Below the pieces are notes generated by a model. That model saw only the letters and a list, made by a program, of their open reading frames with translations. It was not told the DNA's origin and did not search any database. Source: Lachnospiraceae bacterium (GTDB taxonomy: Bacteria > Bacillota > Clostridia > Lachnospirales > Lachnospiraceae). Taken from it: a stretch of 64,000 bases of DNA. Of this stretch, positions 35,997 through 45,028 are shown in pieces; position 1 is the stretch's first letter, and each line of letters begins with the position of its first letter. Location: the NCBI GenBank assembly GCA_009774175.1, contig VSNG01000005.1, positions 1-64,000 on the forward strand, in the 5' to 3' direction. The position numbers and the translations under genes are program-made.

Positions 35997-37520
35997 TCAG
36001 CCACGCTGTCTGATCACCGGCCGCACACTGTAAACCTCTTCAAAAAAAACAGACCTTCTGGTAAACAGTCCCTTTTCCAGCGTAATGTCCACCGAATCAT
36101 CCACGGTGATAATTAACTCCCTCTCCTTTAATACCGCCCTGACGTCCTTAAACTTCTGCTTATGGCTGCGATCCAGTCCGTTGGCAATCTTTAAAATGGC
36201 GGTCAGCTTGGCAATGGTCAGATAAGCGTCCCTGTCAATGGTACCGCTTCCCGTCACCTCACCGTAATTGAAATCCATATGATTATATTTCACCACATTG
36301 GCTACAATTTCCCTCTCTTTATGGGAAAGGCCGATGATTTCCGTAGACATGATAATATTGTAGGAGCACTCGCCCAGATTCACCAGACTGATATACTTCC
36401 CGCAGTCATGTAAGAGGGTGGCGATGCGCAAAAGCAGCCCTTCTCTTCTCCCCAGCCCGTGTACCTTTTTCATGCTGTCAAAAATGGTCATGGCAATCTT
36501 TTCCAGCGTCTCTCCCCGCCGCTTACTGCCCATATACCGCTTGCTTATATTCTGCGCGCAGGCAATGATGTCCTGCTCGAAATCATGATCTTCCTTGATG
36601 ATTTTATGTTTTTCCGCATACTCGTAAGCCATGCCGTCGCAGAGCGTGACCCCAGGCGTCCAGATCATTTTGGCGCCCATCATTTTCGCGATGCGGTTGA
36701 TCAGCACCCCGGAAATATACAAAAGCGGCACATTCTCTTCCGGTATGTCAAGCGCGCTTGCCGCCTGCTGGGTCGATTTGCTGTGAATCCGCTCCAGAAA
36801 CCGTTCAATGGCGGGGGCTTCCAGACTGCTCTCCTCGAGACCCGCCACATTTTTACCTACAATGGAAGAAATATAATCGTCCACCACGATAATATTCTCA
36901 ATCTCCCTGTCTTTCAGATGCAGCTTTTTGAATACCTGAATCTGGGAACTCACCATTTCATCCAGAATCTCCCCGTACTGTCTGGGACTGATGTTCAGTC
37001 TCCCCAGCTGGTCCTGTAACCGAAGCACTCCCAGCCGAAGATTCTGGGTCGTTACAAGCGTATCCTTATCAAACAGGGAAATCTGAATGCTGCCGCCGCC
37101 GATGTCCACGATAGCCGTTCCTTTTTCCACGACCTTATTGAACCGCCCTCTGGAGGCAATCGCCTTATAGTTTAAAAAGCGCTGCTCCGAATTGCTCAGT
37201 ACCTCGATGCGTATTCCCGTTCTCTGGGCAAGCTGATCAAGAACAATGGCGGTATTTTCCGTCTCCCGGATGGCGCTGGTGCCGTAAGCCCGGTAATCGT
37301 CCACCCGGTAGCTTTTCATGATATCCCGGTAATCCCGAAGCACCCGGGACAGCTCATCCACCCGCTCATAACTGATCTTGCCAGTGGTAAAGGTATCCGT
37401 CCCCAGATCAATCCGATGTCTGATGTGATCAATCTCCCGCAGGCCGCTGCCGGAAGCTATCTCAAATATTTTCATGGCCAGTTCATACGAACCTACATCT
37501 ATCGCCGCAAATGTTTTCAT
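35997..37520 (-). CDS. ppx: Ppx/GppA phosphatase with HD domain
   Basis: 507 aa from MKTFAAIDVGSYELAMKIFE at 37520, with GGGAGG 5 nt upstream. The actin-like ATPase-fold half shows DVGS (phosphate 1) and IVDIGGGSIQIS (phosphate 2). A C-terminal HD-type domain (about 310-500) has LLHDCGKYI. It degrades polyphosphate and/or converts pppGpp to ppGpp. The start overlaps the stop of the upstream ATPase gene (ATGA), so it is coupled to it, and ppk follows. Which substrate dominates cannot be told from sequence. Confidence 0.93.
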   Translation of the reverse strand: MKTFAAIDVGSYELAMKIFEIASGSGLREIDHIRHRIDLGTDTFTTGKISYERVDELSRVLRDYRDIMKSYRVDDYRAYGTSAIRETENTAIVLDQLAQRTGIRIEVLSNSEQRFLNYKAIASRGRFNKVVEKGTAIVDIGGGSIQISLFDKDTLVTTQNLRLGVLRLQDQLGRLNISPRQYGEILDEMVSSQIQVFKKLHLKDREIENIIVVDDYISSIVGKNVAGLEESSLEAPAIERFLERIHSKSTQQAASALDIPEENVPLLYISGVLINRIAKMMGAKMIWTPGVTLCDGMAYEYAEKHKIIKEDHDFEQDIIACAQNISKRYMGSKRRGETLEKIAMTIFDSMKKVHGLGRREGLLLRIATLLHDCGKYISLVNLGECSYNIIMSTEIIGLSHKEREIVANVVKYNHMDFNYGEVTGSGTIDRDAYLTIAKLTAILKIANGLDRSHKQKFKDVRAVLKERELIITVDDSVDITLEKGLFTRRSVFFEEVYSVRPVIRQRG

Positions 37521-38812
37521 GCGCCCCTCCCTGTCTGGCCCAACAAAAAGTCGATAAACTGCTGCGCGGTTCTGCCGGAAAGCCCGCCGTGGGACAGCTC
37601 CCACTTATTTGCCAGAAGGAAGAGATCTTCTTCGGGCACTTTCAGGCCGTTTCTTTCTGCCAGTATCTTTACGATCTCCTGGAACTGCTTTTTATCCGGC
37701 GACCCGAAGAAAATGGTGATGCCGAAACGGTAAACCAGAGACAATTTCTCCTGCACCGTATCGCCCGCATGCATATCCTCGTCCCGTCTGTCCGCCTTGT
37801 CGCTGTAATTCTCCCGAATCAGATGCCGCCTGTTGGATGTGGCGTATATCAGCACATTGGCAGGCTTCTTCTCCAGACCGCCCTCGATCAGCGCCTTTAA
37901 ATACTTGTACTCCACCTCAAAATCTTCAAAGCTCAGATCGTCCATATAAATGATAAACCTGTAGTTTCTATTCTTAACTAACCCAATGACCGCGTTCAGA
38001 TCCTGAAACTGGTGCTTGTACAGTTCAATAATACGCAGGCCCTTATCGTAATATTCATTGGCAATGGCCTTCACGCAGGATGATTTTCCCGTTCCCGCGT
38101 CCCCGAACAAAAGACAGTTATTGGCGCGTCTTCCCTCCACGAAAGCCTCCGTATTATCCCGCAGCTTTTGTTTGGGAATTTCATAGCCCACCAGATCATC
38201 CAGATATACATGGGCTATATTGCGTATGGGAACAATGGCAGCGCCGTTTTCCGTGTGCTCCACCCGAAAAGCCTTATGCAGGCCCAGATCGCCTACGCCG
38301 TACTCCCTGTAGAACTGGGTAAGCGTGGCCTTCATGGACGCAGCGTCCTCATTCTTCACAAAATGCTGCGCCAGCGTGCAGATCCTGTCGCGGATGCGCC
38401 TGTTGTAAACCTTGCTGTCCTCCGAAGGCCCCTCGTAGGCCAGCACAACACAAAATTCCGGCGCCTTTAAAACCTCCATCATCTCCGTGAAATCATAATC
38501 GAAAAATTCTTTGAAAATCGCAATATCATGCAGTACCAGCTCATTGATGCTGCCCTCCACCTCGCCCCGCATCTCGCAGGCGCAGCTGTAGCTGTTCTCG
38601 TTGTTCACAAGAAGGTTTGTCAGGTAGCAGTGCCAGAGGTTCCCGTAAAAGCCGTGATCCGCCGCCTGCTGGGACAACCGATGCATAGATTTATAAAAAA
38701 GCGGTCTCGCCCTGCCGTCTCCAGAACGGTAATGCTCCATCAGCCAGACCACGTCCCGCAGAATATCCCCGTCCTCAAATTCCTTATATACAATCAGTTC
38801 TTCTTCCCTCAT
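37517..38812 (-). CDS. DUF815-family AAA+ ATPase
   Basis: 431 aa from MREEELIVYKEFEDGD at 38812, with GGAGG about 10 nt upstream. Walker A is GDAGTGKSS near residue 240, and Walker B is FIIYMDDLSFEDFE near 300. A Sensor-1-like segment is VLIYATSNRRHLI, and WELSHGGLSGRTAQQFIDFL is at the C-terminus. The first 200 residues are family-specific. DUF815 proteins are common in Firmicutes and their job is not established; the AAA+ form suggests remodelling of a protein or complex. It lies between pheA and ppx and shares stop/start bases with ppx. Confidence 0.9.
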   Translation of the reverse strand: MREEELIVYKEFEDGDILRDVVWLMEHYRSGDGRARPLFYKSMHRLSQQAADHGFYGNLWHCYLTNLLVNNENSYSCACEMRGEVEGSINELVLHDIAIFKEFFDYDFTEMMEVLKAPEFCVVLAYEGPSEDSKVYNRRIRDRICTLAQHFVKNEDAASMKATLTQFYREYGVGDLGLHKAFRVEHTENGAAIVPIRNIAHVYLDDLVGYEIPKQKLRDNTEAFVEGRRANNCLLFGDAGTGKSSCVKAIANEYYDKGLRIIELYKHQFQDLNAVIGLVKNRNYRFIIYMDDLSFEDFEVEYKYLKALIEGGLEKKPANVLIYATSNRRHLIRENYSDKADRRDEDMHAGDTVQEKLSLVYRFGITIFFGSPDKKQFQEIVKILAERNGLKVPEEDLFLLANKWELSHGGLSGRTAQQFIDFLLGQTGRGA

Positions 38813-38846
38813 TACATTCCAGCCTCCATAAATGCGCTTTCGCACA

Positions 38847-39974
38847 CTAGTAGTTTCCCAGTATTTTCATATTCCGCGCCTCGTCCCGCAGTCCCCGCAG
38901 GGCGTTCTTCACGGCGCTGTCCGCAAGATTCCCCTCAAAATCAATAAAAAAGCGGTATTCCCAGTTCCGATCCTCAATGGGACGGCTCTCAATCTTCGTC
39001 ATGCTCAGATTATTATAGATAAAATGGGACAGCATATGGTAAAGTGAACCGCTCTCATGGGGCACCTCCAGACAAATACTGATCTTCCCCGCATCTTTTC
39101 TGAATATCTTCTGGTTCGTAACAATGATAAAACGGGTGGAATTGGTCTCCGACTGGTTAATGCCCCGCTCCAGAATATCCAGTCCGTAGATTTTGGCCGC
39201 CTGCTCACTGGCTATGGCCGCCTGCGTCCTGTCCCCCTCCCCGCTCACCTTACGGGCGGCAAAGGCATTGTTTTTCAGGCTGATCTGTTTCCAGTCCTCA
39301 TGCGCGCCAAGATATCTGGCGCTCTGCATCAGCGACTGGGGATGGGCATACACCGTCCTGATCTGTGAAATCTCTGTCCCCGGCAATCCCAGCAGGCAGT
39401 GCTCTATCTTCAAAATCTGCTCTCCCACAATATAATTTTCAAACTCCACGAGAAGATCATAGATTTCGCTCACGGTTCCCGCCGTGGAATTTTCAATGGG
39501 CAGCACGGCAAAATCGGCGCCCCCCTCTTCTATGGAAGTCATGGCCTCCCGAAACGTATCCACATGAAAGCTGTTGACCTGCTCTCCGAAGTACCGCAGC
39601 ATCGCCATATGGGAATAAGCGCCCTCGGCCCCCTGAAAAACGACCCTTGCCTTCCCTGTCTCCAGCTCGTCCACCCCGATGAAGGGAAGCCGTCCCAAAG
39701 CCCCGGCCTCCACCAGTTTAGCATACTGCATCTTTCTGCTCATGGACATAATCTGCTCAAACAGCTCCTGCACCCCATGGGCATTGAAGGCATTATGAGT
39801 GAGAGACCGCACCGTTTTCAGCTTTTCCTCCTCCCGCTCTTTGTCAAATACCTTCTTTCCCGTCTCTATCTTGTAATCAGCCACTCTGCCGCAAATCTCC
39901 ATGCGCCGCTCGTAGAGCTCCACGATTTTTGCGTCAATTTCATCCAGCTGACCGCGCAATTCCAGTAAATCCAT
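38847..39974 (-). CDS. pheA: Bifunctional chorismate mutase / prephenate dehydratase
   Basis: 375 aa from MDLLELRGQLDEIDAKIVEL; AAAGGA lies 10 nt upstream. A longer frame from 40088 would have to start at TTG and run through the promoter of the divergent gene, so I reject it. Residues about 1-90 are an AroQ-type mutase (LRGQLDEIDAKIVELYERR). Residues about 105-285 are the dehydratase (FQGAEGAYSHMAMLRYFG; NSTRFIIV, with the catalytic TRF). The C-terminal ACT domain (ESRPIEDRNWEYRFFIDFEG) allows feedback inhibition by phenylalanine. It makes phenylpyruvate from chorismate and heads the pheA-DUF815-ppx-ppk-maf string. Confidence 0.94.
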   Translation of the reverse strand: MDLLELRGQLDEIDAKIVELYERRMEICGRVADYKIETGKKVFDKEREEEKLKTVRSLTHNAFNAHGVQELFEQIMSMSRKMQYAKLVEAGALGRLPFIGVDELETGKARVVFQGAEGAYSHMAMLRYFGEQVNSFHVDTFREAMTSIEEGGADFAVLPIENSTAGTVSEIYDLLVEFENYIVGEQILKIEHCLLGLPGTEISQIRTVYAHPQSLMQSARYLGAHEDWKQISLKNNAFAARKVSGEGDRTQAAIASEQAAKIYGLDILERGINQSETNSTRFIIVTNQKIFRKDAGKISICLEVPHESGSLYHMLSHFIYNNLSMTKIESRPIEDRNWEYRFFIDFEGNLADSAVKNALRGLRDEARNMKILGNY

Positions 39975-40029
39975 GTCCCTGTGTCCTTTCAAATCGCTTG
40001 GGAGAAAGTTCATCATTTTACATTCTCCC

Positions 40030-40051
40030 GTGTGAGAAGCACTCCTCACAC
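40030..40051 (-). promoter_or_regulatory. Leader hairpin upstream of pheA
   Basis: GTGTGAG (40030-40036) and CTCACAC (40045-40051) form a 7-bp stem with an 8-nt loop, about 55 nt before the pheA start. No T-run, no T-box signature and no phenylalanine-rich leader peptide are visible, so a regulatory role is only possible. Confidence 0.35.
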
Positions 40052-40078
40052 TACCTTCAAGTTTACCGCAATTTGATC

Positions 40079-40107
40079 TTGATAGCAAGCGGCTTTAAAG
40101 ATATAAT
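40079..40107 (+). promoter_or_regulatory. Promoter of the DUF5050-like gene
   Basis: TTGATA (40079-40084), a 17-nt spacer and TATAAT (40102-40107), near consensus. GGGAGG precedes the ATG at 40147. The promoter lies between the divergent pheA and this gene. Confidence 0.8.
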
Positions 40108-40146
40108 AAACATTTAGAAGCAACGTTTTATCGGGAGGAAAATTCC

Positions 40147-41217
40147 ATGACAAGCAGACAAAAAAACATCCTGATTCTTTCTATAGCAGGCGTTATATTG
40201 ATGGCCATATTTGTGATCGTGCTTCTGGGCGGACGCATCCCCATGAACGACGATTACGCCGTGGGAAATACGCCGGGAAACCTGAACAACGGCGGATATT
40301 TTTGTGAAGCGGACGGCAAAGTATATTTTGCAAATGCCTATGACAACTTTTCGCTCTATTCCATGAACCCGGACGAGACAGAGCTTACCAAGCTTAACGG
40401 CGGCGCCGTCTCCTCCATCAATGCGGCCGGAAAATATCTCTACTATGCCCAGACCAGCAGCGGCTCCGGGGAAGGCGGTATCGGCAGCGCGGTGCGTATC
40501 TCCGGCATCTACCGCAGCAATTTAAAGGGCGGTTCCGTTGTGGGCCTGGACCGCTGCGATATCGTCAGCATGCAGCTGTGCGGCAATTACCTCTATTATG
40601 AAAAATACGACAAACAGATCGGCACATCCCTCGACAAGGTACGGATCGACAAAAAAGACAGACAGACCGTGGCGGAGGCGATTATCAACCCCAACTGCTA
40701 TGTGAACGGAAAGATTTATTTTAACGGCACGGGCGAAGATCACTATCTCCACGCCCTGGACGTTTCCACAGACATGGAATCCGTTGTCTGGCAGGGAAAC
40801 ATCTGGAACCCCATTGTGCAGGACGGCTATGTATATTACATGGACGTTCCTGAAAACTACCGGCTGTGCCGCTACAATCTTGCAGACGGCGCGGTGGAAG
40901 TGCTTACCAACGAACGAATTGACATGTTCAACGTCTACGGCAATTATATATACTACCAGGTCAGCTCCCCCGACTCTCCGGCCCTCAGACGCATGCTGAT
41001 TGACGGCAGTTCCCAGGAGCTTGTCAGGGAAGGCGTATACCAGAACATCAACATAACCTCTCAGTATGTGTACTTTAACGCGTTTAACGAGAGCATTCCT
41101 ATCTATAAAACCTCCACCTTCGGCCCTGTCAACGTGACTGCCTTTGACGCCGCCAGAGAGGCCGCTCTCGCAAACAACAATCTGAAATCCCAATCAGGGG
41201 ACAGCGGGGAAGAATAA
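40147..41217 (+). CDS. Membrane-anchored DUF5050-like beta-propeller protein
   Basis: 356 aa. One N-terminal membrane helix (about 8-30) acts as signal anchor. The rest is repeated short beta-strand units of the form GKVYFANAYDNFSLYSMN, GKYLYYAQ, GNYLYYEKYD, GYVYYMD and GNYIYYQV, spaced about 40-50 residues apart. This fits the DUF5050 / YncE-like propeller pattern of extracellular Clostridia proteins. No catalytic motif is visible. It probably sits outside the membrane as a binding or scaffold domain. It is transcribed alone from a strong promoter and ended by the hairpin at 41286-41324. Confidence 0.75.
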   Translation: MTSRQKNILILSIAGVILMAIFVIVLLGGRIPMNDDYAVGNTPGNLNNGGYFCEADGKVYFANAYDNFSLYSMNPDETELTKLNGGAVSSINAAGKYLYYAQTSSGSGEGGIGSAVRISGIYRSNLKGGSVVGLDRCDIVSMQLCGNYLYYEKYDKQIGTSLDKVRIDKKDRQTVAEAIINPNCYVNGKIYFNGTGEDHYLHALDVSTDMESVVWQGNIWNPIVQDGYVYYMDVPENYRLCRYNLADGAVEVLTNERIDMFNVYGNYIYYQVSSPDSPALRRMLIDGSSQELVREGVYQNINITSQYVYFNAFNESIPIYKTSTFGPVNVTAFDAAREAALANNNLKSQSGDSGEE

Positions 41218-41278
41218 GCCTGCAATTTGTCTTCCCAGCCTGCCATATGCACCTTTTGGCGCCCTGATCCCATGAACC

Positions 41279-41330
41279 AAAAAAGGCTGCCGCTTTGCGA
41301 ATCTTCATTCGTCAAAACGGCAGCTTTTCT
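41279..41330. terminator. Bidirectional terminator between convergent genes
   Basis: GCTGCCG (41286-41292) pairs with CGGCAGC (41318-41324), and the interior TTTG-GAAT/ATTC-CAAA extends the stem. A-run on the left and TTTTCT on the right serve both the DUF5050-like gene and the folate operon. Confidence 0.85.
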
Positions 41331-41339
41331 GTCTCAATT

Positions 41340-42176
41340 TCATAACACGTGTTTTTCCCCATCTTTTTCCAATTCGCGGGAAAGCTCCATAATCGACTTC
41401 CCAAGCACGGGATGTATCTCATAGGGCGCGATCTGCGCAAGCGGCTTCAACACAAAATCCCGGTTTGTCATGTCCCTGTGGGGAATCGTCAGTCTGTCCG
41501 TGTCCATCACCCTTCCCTCATAAAGCAGAATATCCAGATCAAGAGTCCTCGGCCCCCAGCGCTCCCTGCGCTCCCTGTTTTCTCCCCTCTCAATTTTCTG
41601 CAATACCTCCAGAAGCTCCTCCGGGGTGTAAAGCGTCTCCAAAGAAAACGCGCCGTTTAAAAAATTCTCCTGCTCCACTCCGCCGTAGGGGGTGGTCTCC
41701 ATCCAGTCCGACACCCGCATAATCCTGCACTTCCTGTCCTCCCGCAGCGCCCTGAGCGCAGCCTCGAGATGGGCCTTCCTGTCGCCCATATTGGAACCGC
41801 AGGCAATACAGGCAGACCGCCATCCCCTTACAATCTTTACGGATACACTGCCAAAGGAAAGTTTAATCGGCGCTTCGGGTTTCATTAATTCCAGCGTAAC
41901 CTGCCTCACACGGGGAAACCATAAAAGCAGCGCTTCCGCGCATCTCTCCGCAGCCGTCTCGATCAGCTTATAGGTATGTTCCGTAAGAAAACGATGCACA
42001 AACCGACAGATCTCACCGTAATTCGTGGACAGATCCAGATCGTCTGAACGGGCGGCCTCTCGCGTATCCGTATCAAGCGTCACATTCACAAAAAAATTCT
42101 GTCCCTTTTCATTCTCCTGCCGATGCACTCCATGATAGGCGTAGACCTGCAGATCTTCCACAATAATCTGATCCAT
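41340..42176 (-). CDS. folBK: Fused dihydroneopterin aldolase / HPPK
   Basis: 278 aa. Residues 1-118 are FolB (VYAYHGVHRQENEKGQNFFV; NYGEI; EAPIKLSFGSVSVKI). Residues about 122-278 are FolK (IACGSNMGDRKAHLEAAL; ETTPYGGVEQENFLNGA; RWGPRTLDLDILLY; PHRDMTNRDFVLKPL). The fused enzyme cleaves dihydroneopterin to hydroxymethyl-dihydropterin and pyrophosphorylates it, the two steps before FolP. It is the last gene of the folC-folE-folP-folBK operon. FolB-FolK fusions are known in Firmicutes. Confidence 0.95.
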   Translation of the reverse strand: MDQIIVEDLQVYAYHGVHRQENEKGQNFFVNVTLDTDTREAARSDDLDLSTNYGEICRFVHRFLTEHTYKLIETAAERCAEALLLWFPRVRQVTLELMKPEAPIKLSFGSVSVKIVRGWRSACIACGSNMGDRKAHLEAALRALREDRKCRIMRVSDWMETTPYGGVEQENFLNGAFSLETLYTPEELLEVLQKIERGENRERRERWGPRTLDLDILLYEGRVMDTDRLTIPHRDMTNRDFVLKPLAQIAPYEIHPVLGKSIMELSRELEKDGEKHVL

Positions 42177-42231
42177 ATATTACGCTTTCTCCTCAATATC
42201 GTAACGAACCCTGTTTATTTATGCCTTTTCA

Positions 42232-43047
42232 TCAGTTTCTGTAGCCGTCACGAATCGCCTCCGTCATTCTGATGGCGCGCACGTTTTCCTTTACATCGTG
42301 TACGCGGACAAACATAACGCCCTGCTTTACCCCGTAAACGGTAGTCACTAACGTCCCTTCCATCCGCTCGTTTACCGGCAGATCCAGTCCCATGCCGATC
42401 ACGGATTTACGGCTTGCGCCAAGCAGCAGGGGATATCCCAGAGAATGGAACTTCTGCAGATTATCAATAATCTCCAGATTATTCTCATACCCCTTGCCAA
42501 AACCGATGCCGGGATCCAATATAATCTTGTCATAGGCGATTCCCTTCTGGTTCGCAAGCTCCAGCGTGGATTCCATATCCCACAGCATCTCTTCGATCAG
42601 ATTGGTATACCGGGCTTCTTTCCGGTTATGTACAAGACAGCAGGGAATCCCCGCCTGTGCAATAACATCTGCCATCTTATCGTCATATTTTAATCCCCAG
42701 ATATCGTTAATCATATCGGTTCCTGCCGCGATACCTGCCCTGGCCACCTCAGACTTATAAGTGTCCAGAGAAATCGGCACATTAAATCTGGATTTGATTG
42801 CTTCGATCACGGGAACGACCCTTTCGATCTCCTCCTGATCCGAAATCTGTGTGTAGCCCGGTCTTGTAGACTCGCCGCCCACGTCCACAATATCCATACC
42901 GTCTGTTATCATTTGTTCCACGTGATATAATGCCTCATCCAGCTTGTTATACTTCCCGCCGTCTGAAAAGGAATCAGGTGTTACGTTAAGCACTCCCATC
43001 ACATAAGCATGTCCTTTTGTTCTGAAATCCCTCTGTCCTATTCTCAT
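42232..43047 (-). CDS. folP: Dihydropteroate synthase
   Basis: 271 aa. Signatures: VMGVLNVTPDSFSDGGKY (residues about 17-34), DVGGESTRPG (about 56), DTYKSEVARAG (about 101), NDIWG, DPGIGFGKGYENN (about 188) and the C-terminal RVHDV. It joins pterin pyrophosphate and p-aminobenzoate to give dihydropteroate and is the sulfonamide target. Normal length, complete. It lies 55 bp upstream of folBK and 52 bp downstream of folE. Confidence 0.97.
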   Translation of the reverse strand: MRIGQRDFRTKGHAYVMGVLNVTPDSFSDGGKYNKLDEALYHVEQMITDGMDIVDVGGESTRPGYTQISDQEEIERVVPVIEAIKSRFNVPISLDTYKSEVARAGIAAGTDMINDIWGLKYDDKMADVIAQAGIPCCLVHNRKEARYTNLIEEMLWDMESTLELANQKGIAYDKIILDPGIGFGKGYENNLEIIDNLQKFHSLGYPLLLGASRKSVIGMGLDLPVNERMEGTLVTTVYGVKQGVMFVRVHDVKENVRAIRMTEAIRDGYRN

Positions 43048-43099
43048 TTCCCGTTCCTCCGTATTCTTATTCTTATAACCGCTTATCCACAGAATTTAA

Positions 43100-43684
43100 C
43101 TATGTTAAATCCTGATTATATACTTTGTTATCTCCTATCATCCGAAAGAATAGTTCCTGCCATTTGGGATCGTCCTGAAAGCAGCCTCTGGACGCCACCG
43201 TCATTGTCCTGCTTCCCGGCTTTTCCACCCCCCTCATAGTCATGCACATATGCTCCGCCTCCAGCATAACCATCGCTCCCTGCGGTTTCAGATATTCCAT
43301 GACGGCCTCTACAATCTGTATGGTCATCTGTTCCTGAATCTGCGGCCTTCTGGCAAACGCCTCCACCGTCCTGGCCAGCTTGCTGAGCCCCACCACTTTG
43401 CCGTCCGGAAGATAGGCAATATGCGCCTTTCCGTAAAAGGGCATGAGGTGATGCTCGCAGGTAGAATAAAAGGTGATATTTTTTAATAATACGATCTCAT
43501 TGCTCGCTACCGTAAACGTTTTTGTCAGATGCTCTCCCGCATCCTCATCCATCCCCGCAAAAATTTCACCATACATACGGGCAATTCTGTCAGGCGTCTC
43601 GCGCAGCCCTTCCCTGGTCACATCCTCGCCGATGCCTTCCAGAAGAAGGCGTACCGCCTCTTTAATTTTTGTCTGATCTACCAT
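43100..43684 (-). CDS. folE: GTP cyclohydrolase I
   Basis: 194 aa. The zinc and catalytic segments are STCEHHLMPFYGKAHIAY (C76, H79) and LEAEHMCMTMRGVEKPGS near residue 140, with RPQIQEQMTIQI between. It converts GTP to dihydroneopterin triphosphate, the first step of folate synthesis. The ATG at 43684 lies inside the end of folC, overlapping by 23 bp, so the two are translationally coupled. Length and motifs are typical of the FolE1 type. Confidence 0.97.
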   Translation of the reverse strand: MVDQTKIKEAVRLLLEGIGEDVTREGLRETPDRIARMYGEIFAGMDEDAGEHLTKTFTVASNEIVLLKNITFYSTCEHHLMPFYGKAHIAYLPDGKVVGLSKLARTVEAFARRPQIQEQMTIQIVEAVMEYLKPQGAMVMLEAEHMCMTMRGVEKPGSRTMTVASRGCFQDDPKWQELFFRMIGDNKVYNQDLT

Positions 43685-44993
43685 GGGTGTCTCTCCTGAT
43701 CGTATCTCTGTGCGTAACGATATCCGTCAGCTCTCCCAGATAGGAGAGAGAGCCAAAGGCAACGATTACGGCGTCCTTATCTTTTCCTGTCAGCAGATAG
43801 GCAATCTCCACCGCCTCCTGCACACAGTCCGCCGCCGTCACAGCGCTGTGATACTCTCTCGCCGCCTGCGCCAGATCAAGAGCCGGCAGAGCGCGGTCTC
43901 CTGCGGGCGGCGTTACCGTTATAATATGGGACGCCAGTTCAAAGGTGTTGCGGATTACCTTGTCTACCTCTTTATCCTGTAACATTCCCATTATATAAAT
44001 TATTTTCCTGTTTGTAAAATAAAACCGAATACTTTCCGCCAATTTCTTTGAGGCGTCCTCATTATGGGCCCCGTCCGCAATAAAGAGCGGGCGCTTTGCA
44101 ATCACCTCAAACCGGCCCGGCCACCTTGTCTGCATAAGACCGTTACGCAGTTTTTCCTCCGGCACCTTAAATCCGCAACGATCCAGCGCCATAACCGTTT
44201 CCACCGCCAGCACGGCATTTTCAACTTGAAATTGTCCCGGCATGGAAATCTCAAGATTCTTAAACCGGTCATAGTCAAAGCTCTGTTTCGTCACGCCATA
44301 TCTGACGTGTTTTGCGCGGGATATGTCCGCCGTTAAAAACTTTCCCTTCTTCAAAAGGGCCGCCTGCCGCAGAATCTTCATAACTTCCGGACTCTGCTTT
44401 ACGGATATCACATAACACTTGTTCTTTATAATGCCCGCCTTTGCCGACGCAATCTCCTCAAGGCTGTCGCCCAAAATATCCATATGGTCCATACTGATCG
44501 GCGTAAATACCGCCGCCAGCGTCTGCTCTACCACGTTGGTGGCGTCCAGCGTGCCGCCAAGCCCCGTCTCTAAAACCACCAGATCGCATTCCTTATCCTG
44601 AAAAAACAGAAACGCCACCGCTGTTTCCACTTCAAAAAGGGTGGGATGGGGCAGCCCCTGCGCCACCATGGATTCCACTGCCGCCTTTACCGGCTCCAGA
44701 TATTTGCAAAATCCGGACTGGGTAATGATCCTGCCGTCCACCTGAAAGGATTCCCGATATTCCTTCACTGCCGGGGAAAGATATCTTCCTATCCGATATC
44801 CCGCCTCCTTCATCACGGTGGAAATATAGGCGAGGGTGGAGCCCTTGCCGTTGGTGCCCGCAATATGTACAAACTTCAACTGTTCCTGGGGATTCCCCAG
44901 TTCCTCGCAGAGCTGGCGCATGGAACCAAGGCCCATAACCCTGCCAAGCGGCCTTAACTCATCAATATACTGCATGGCTTCCCGATAATTCAT
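43662..44993 (-). CDS. folC: Folylpolyglutamate synthase / dihydrofolate synthase
   Basis: 443 aa. The P-loop is VHIAGTNGKGSTLAYIST near residue 44. Further Mur-ligase-type marks are LETGLGGTLDATNVV (about 143), ISMDHMDILGDSLEEIA (about 165) and FIADGAHNEDAS (about 305). It adds glutamate to dihydropteroate and folates with ATP. It is the first gene of the folate operon, with GGGAGAG about 9 nt before the ATG. The 35-bp gap to the divergent CmpB-like gene leaves little room, so the promoter probably overlaps that gene. Confidence 0.95.
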   Translation of the reverse strand: MNYREAMQYIDELRPLGRVMGLGSMRQLCEELGNPQEQLKFVHIAGTNGKGSTLAYISTVMKEAGYRIGRYLSPAVKEYRESFQVDGRIITQSGFCKYLEPVKAAVESMVAQGLPHPTLFEVETAVAFLFFQDKECDLVVLETGLGGTLDATNVVEQTLAAVFTPISMDHMDILGDSLEEIASAKAGIIKNKCYVISVKQSPEVMKILRQAALLKKGKFLTADISRAKHVRYGVTKQSFDYDRFKNLEISMPGQFQVENAVLAVETVMALDRCGFKVPEEKLRNGLMQTRWPGRFEVIAKRPLFIADGAHNEDASKKLAESIRFYFTNRKIIYIMGMLQDKEVDKVIRNTFELASHIITVTPPAGDRALPALDLAQAAREYHSAVTAADCVQEAVEIAYLLTGKDKDAVIVAFGSLSYLGELTDIVTHRDTIRRDTHGRSDKN

Positions 44994-45028
44994 GTATATT
45001 CTCTCCCAGTTCTGTCCATACTGTGTCT

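Noticed and set aside
39975..40088. N-terminal extension of pheA and a T-box leader
   Set aside because: The extension would need a TTG start inside the neighbouring promoter, and no T-box core or specifier loop is visible.
44994..45028. A folate riboswitch before folC
   Set aside because: Only 35 bp separate folC from the divergent gene, too short for the known folate riboswitch, and no matching core is seen.
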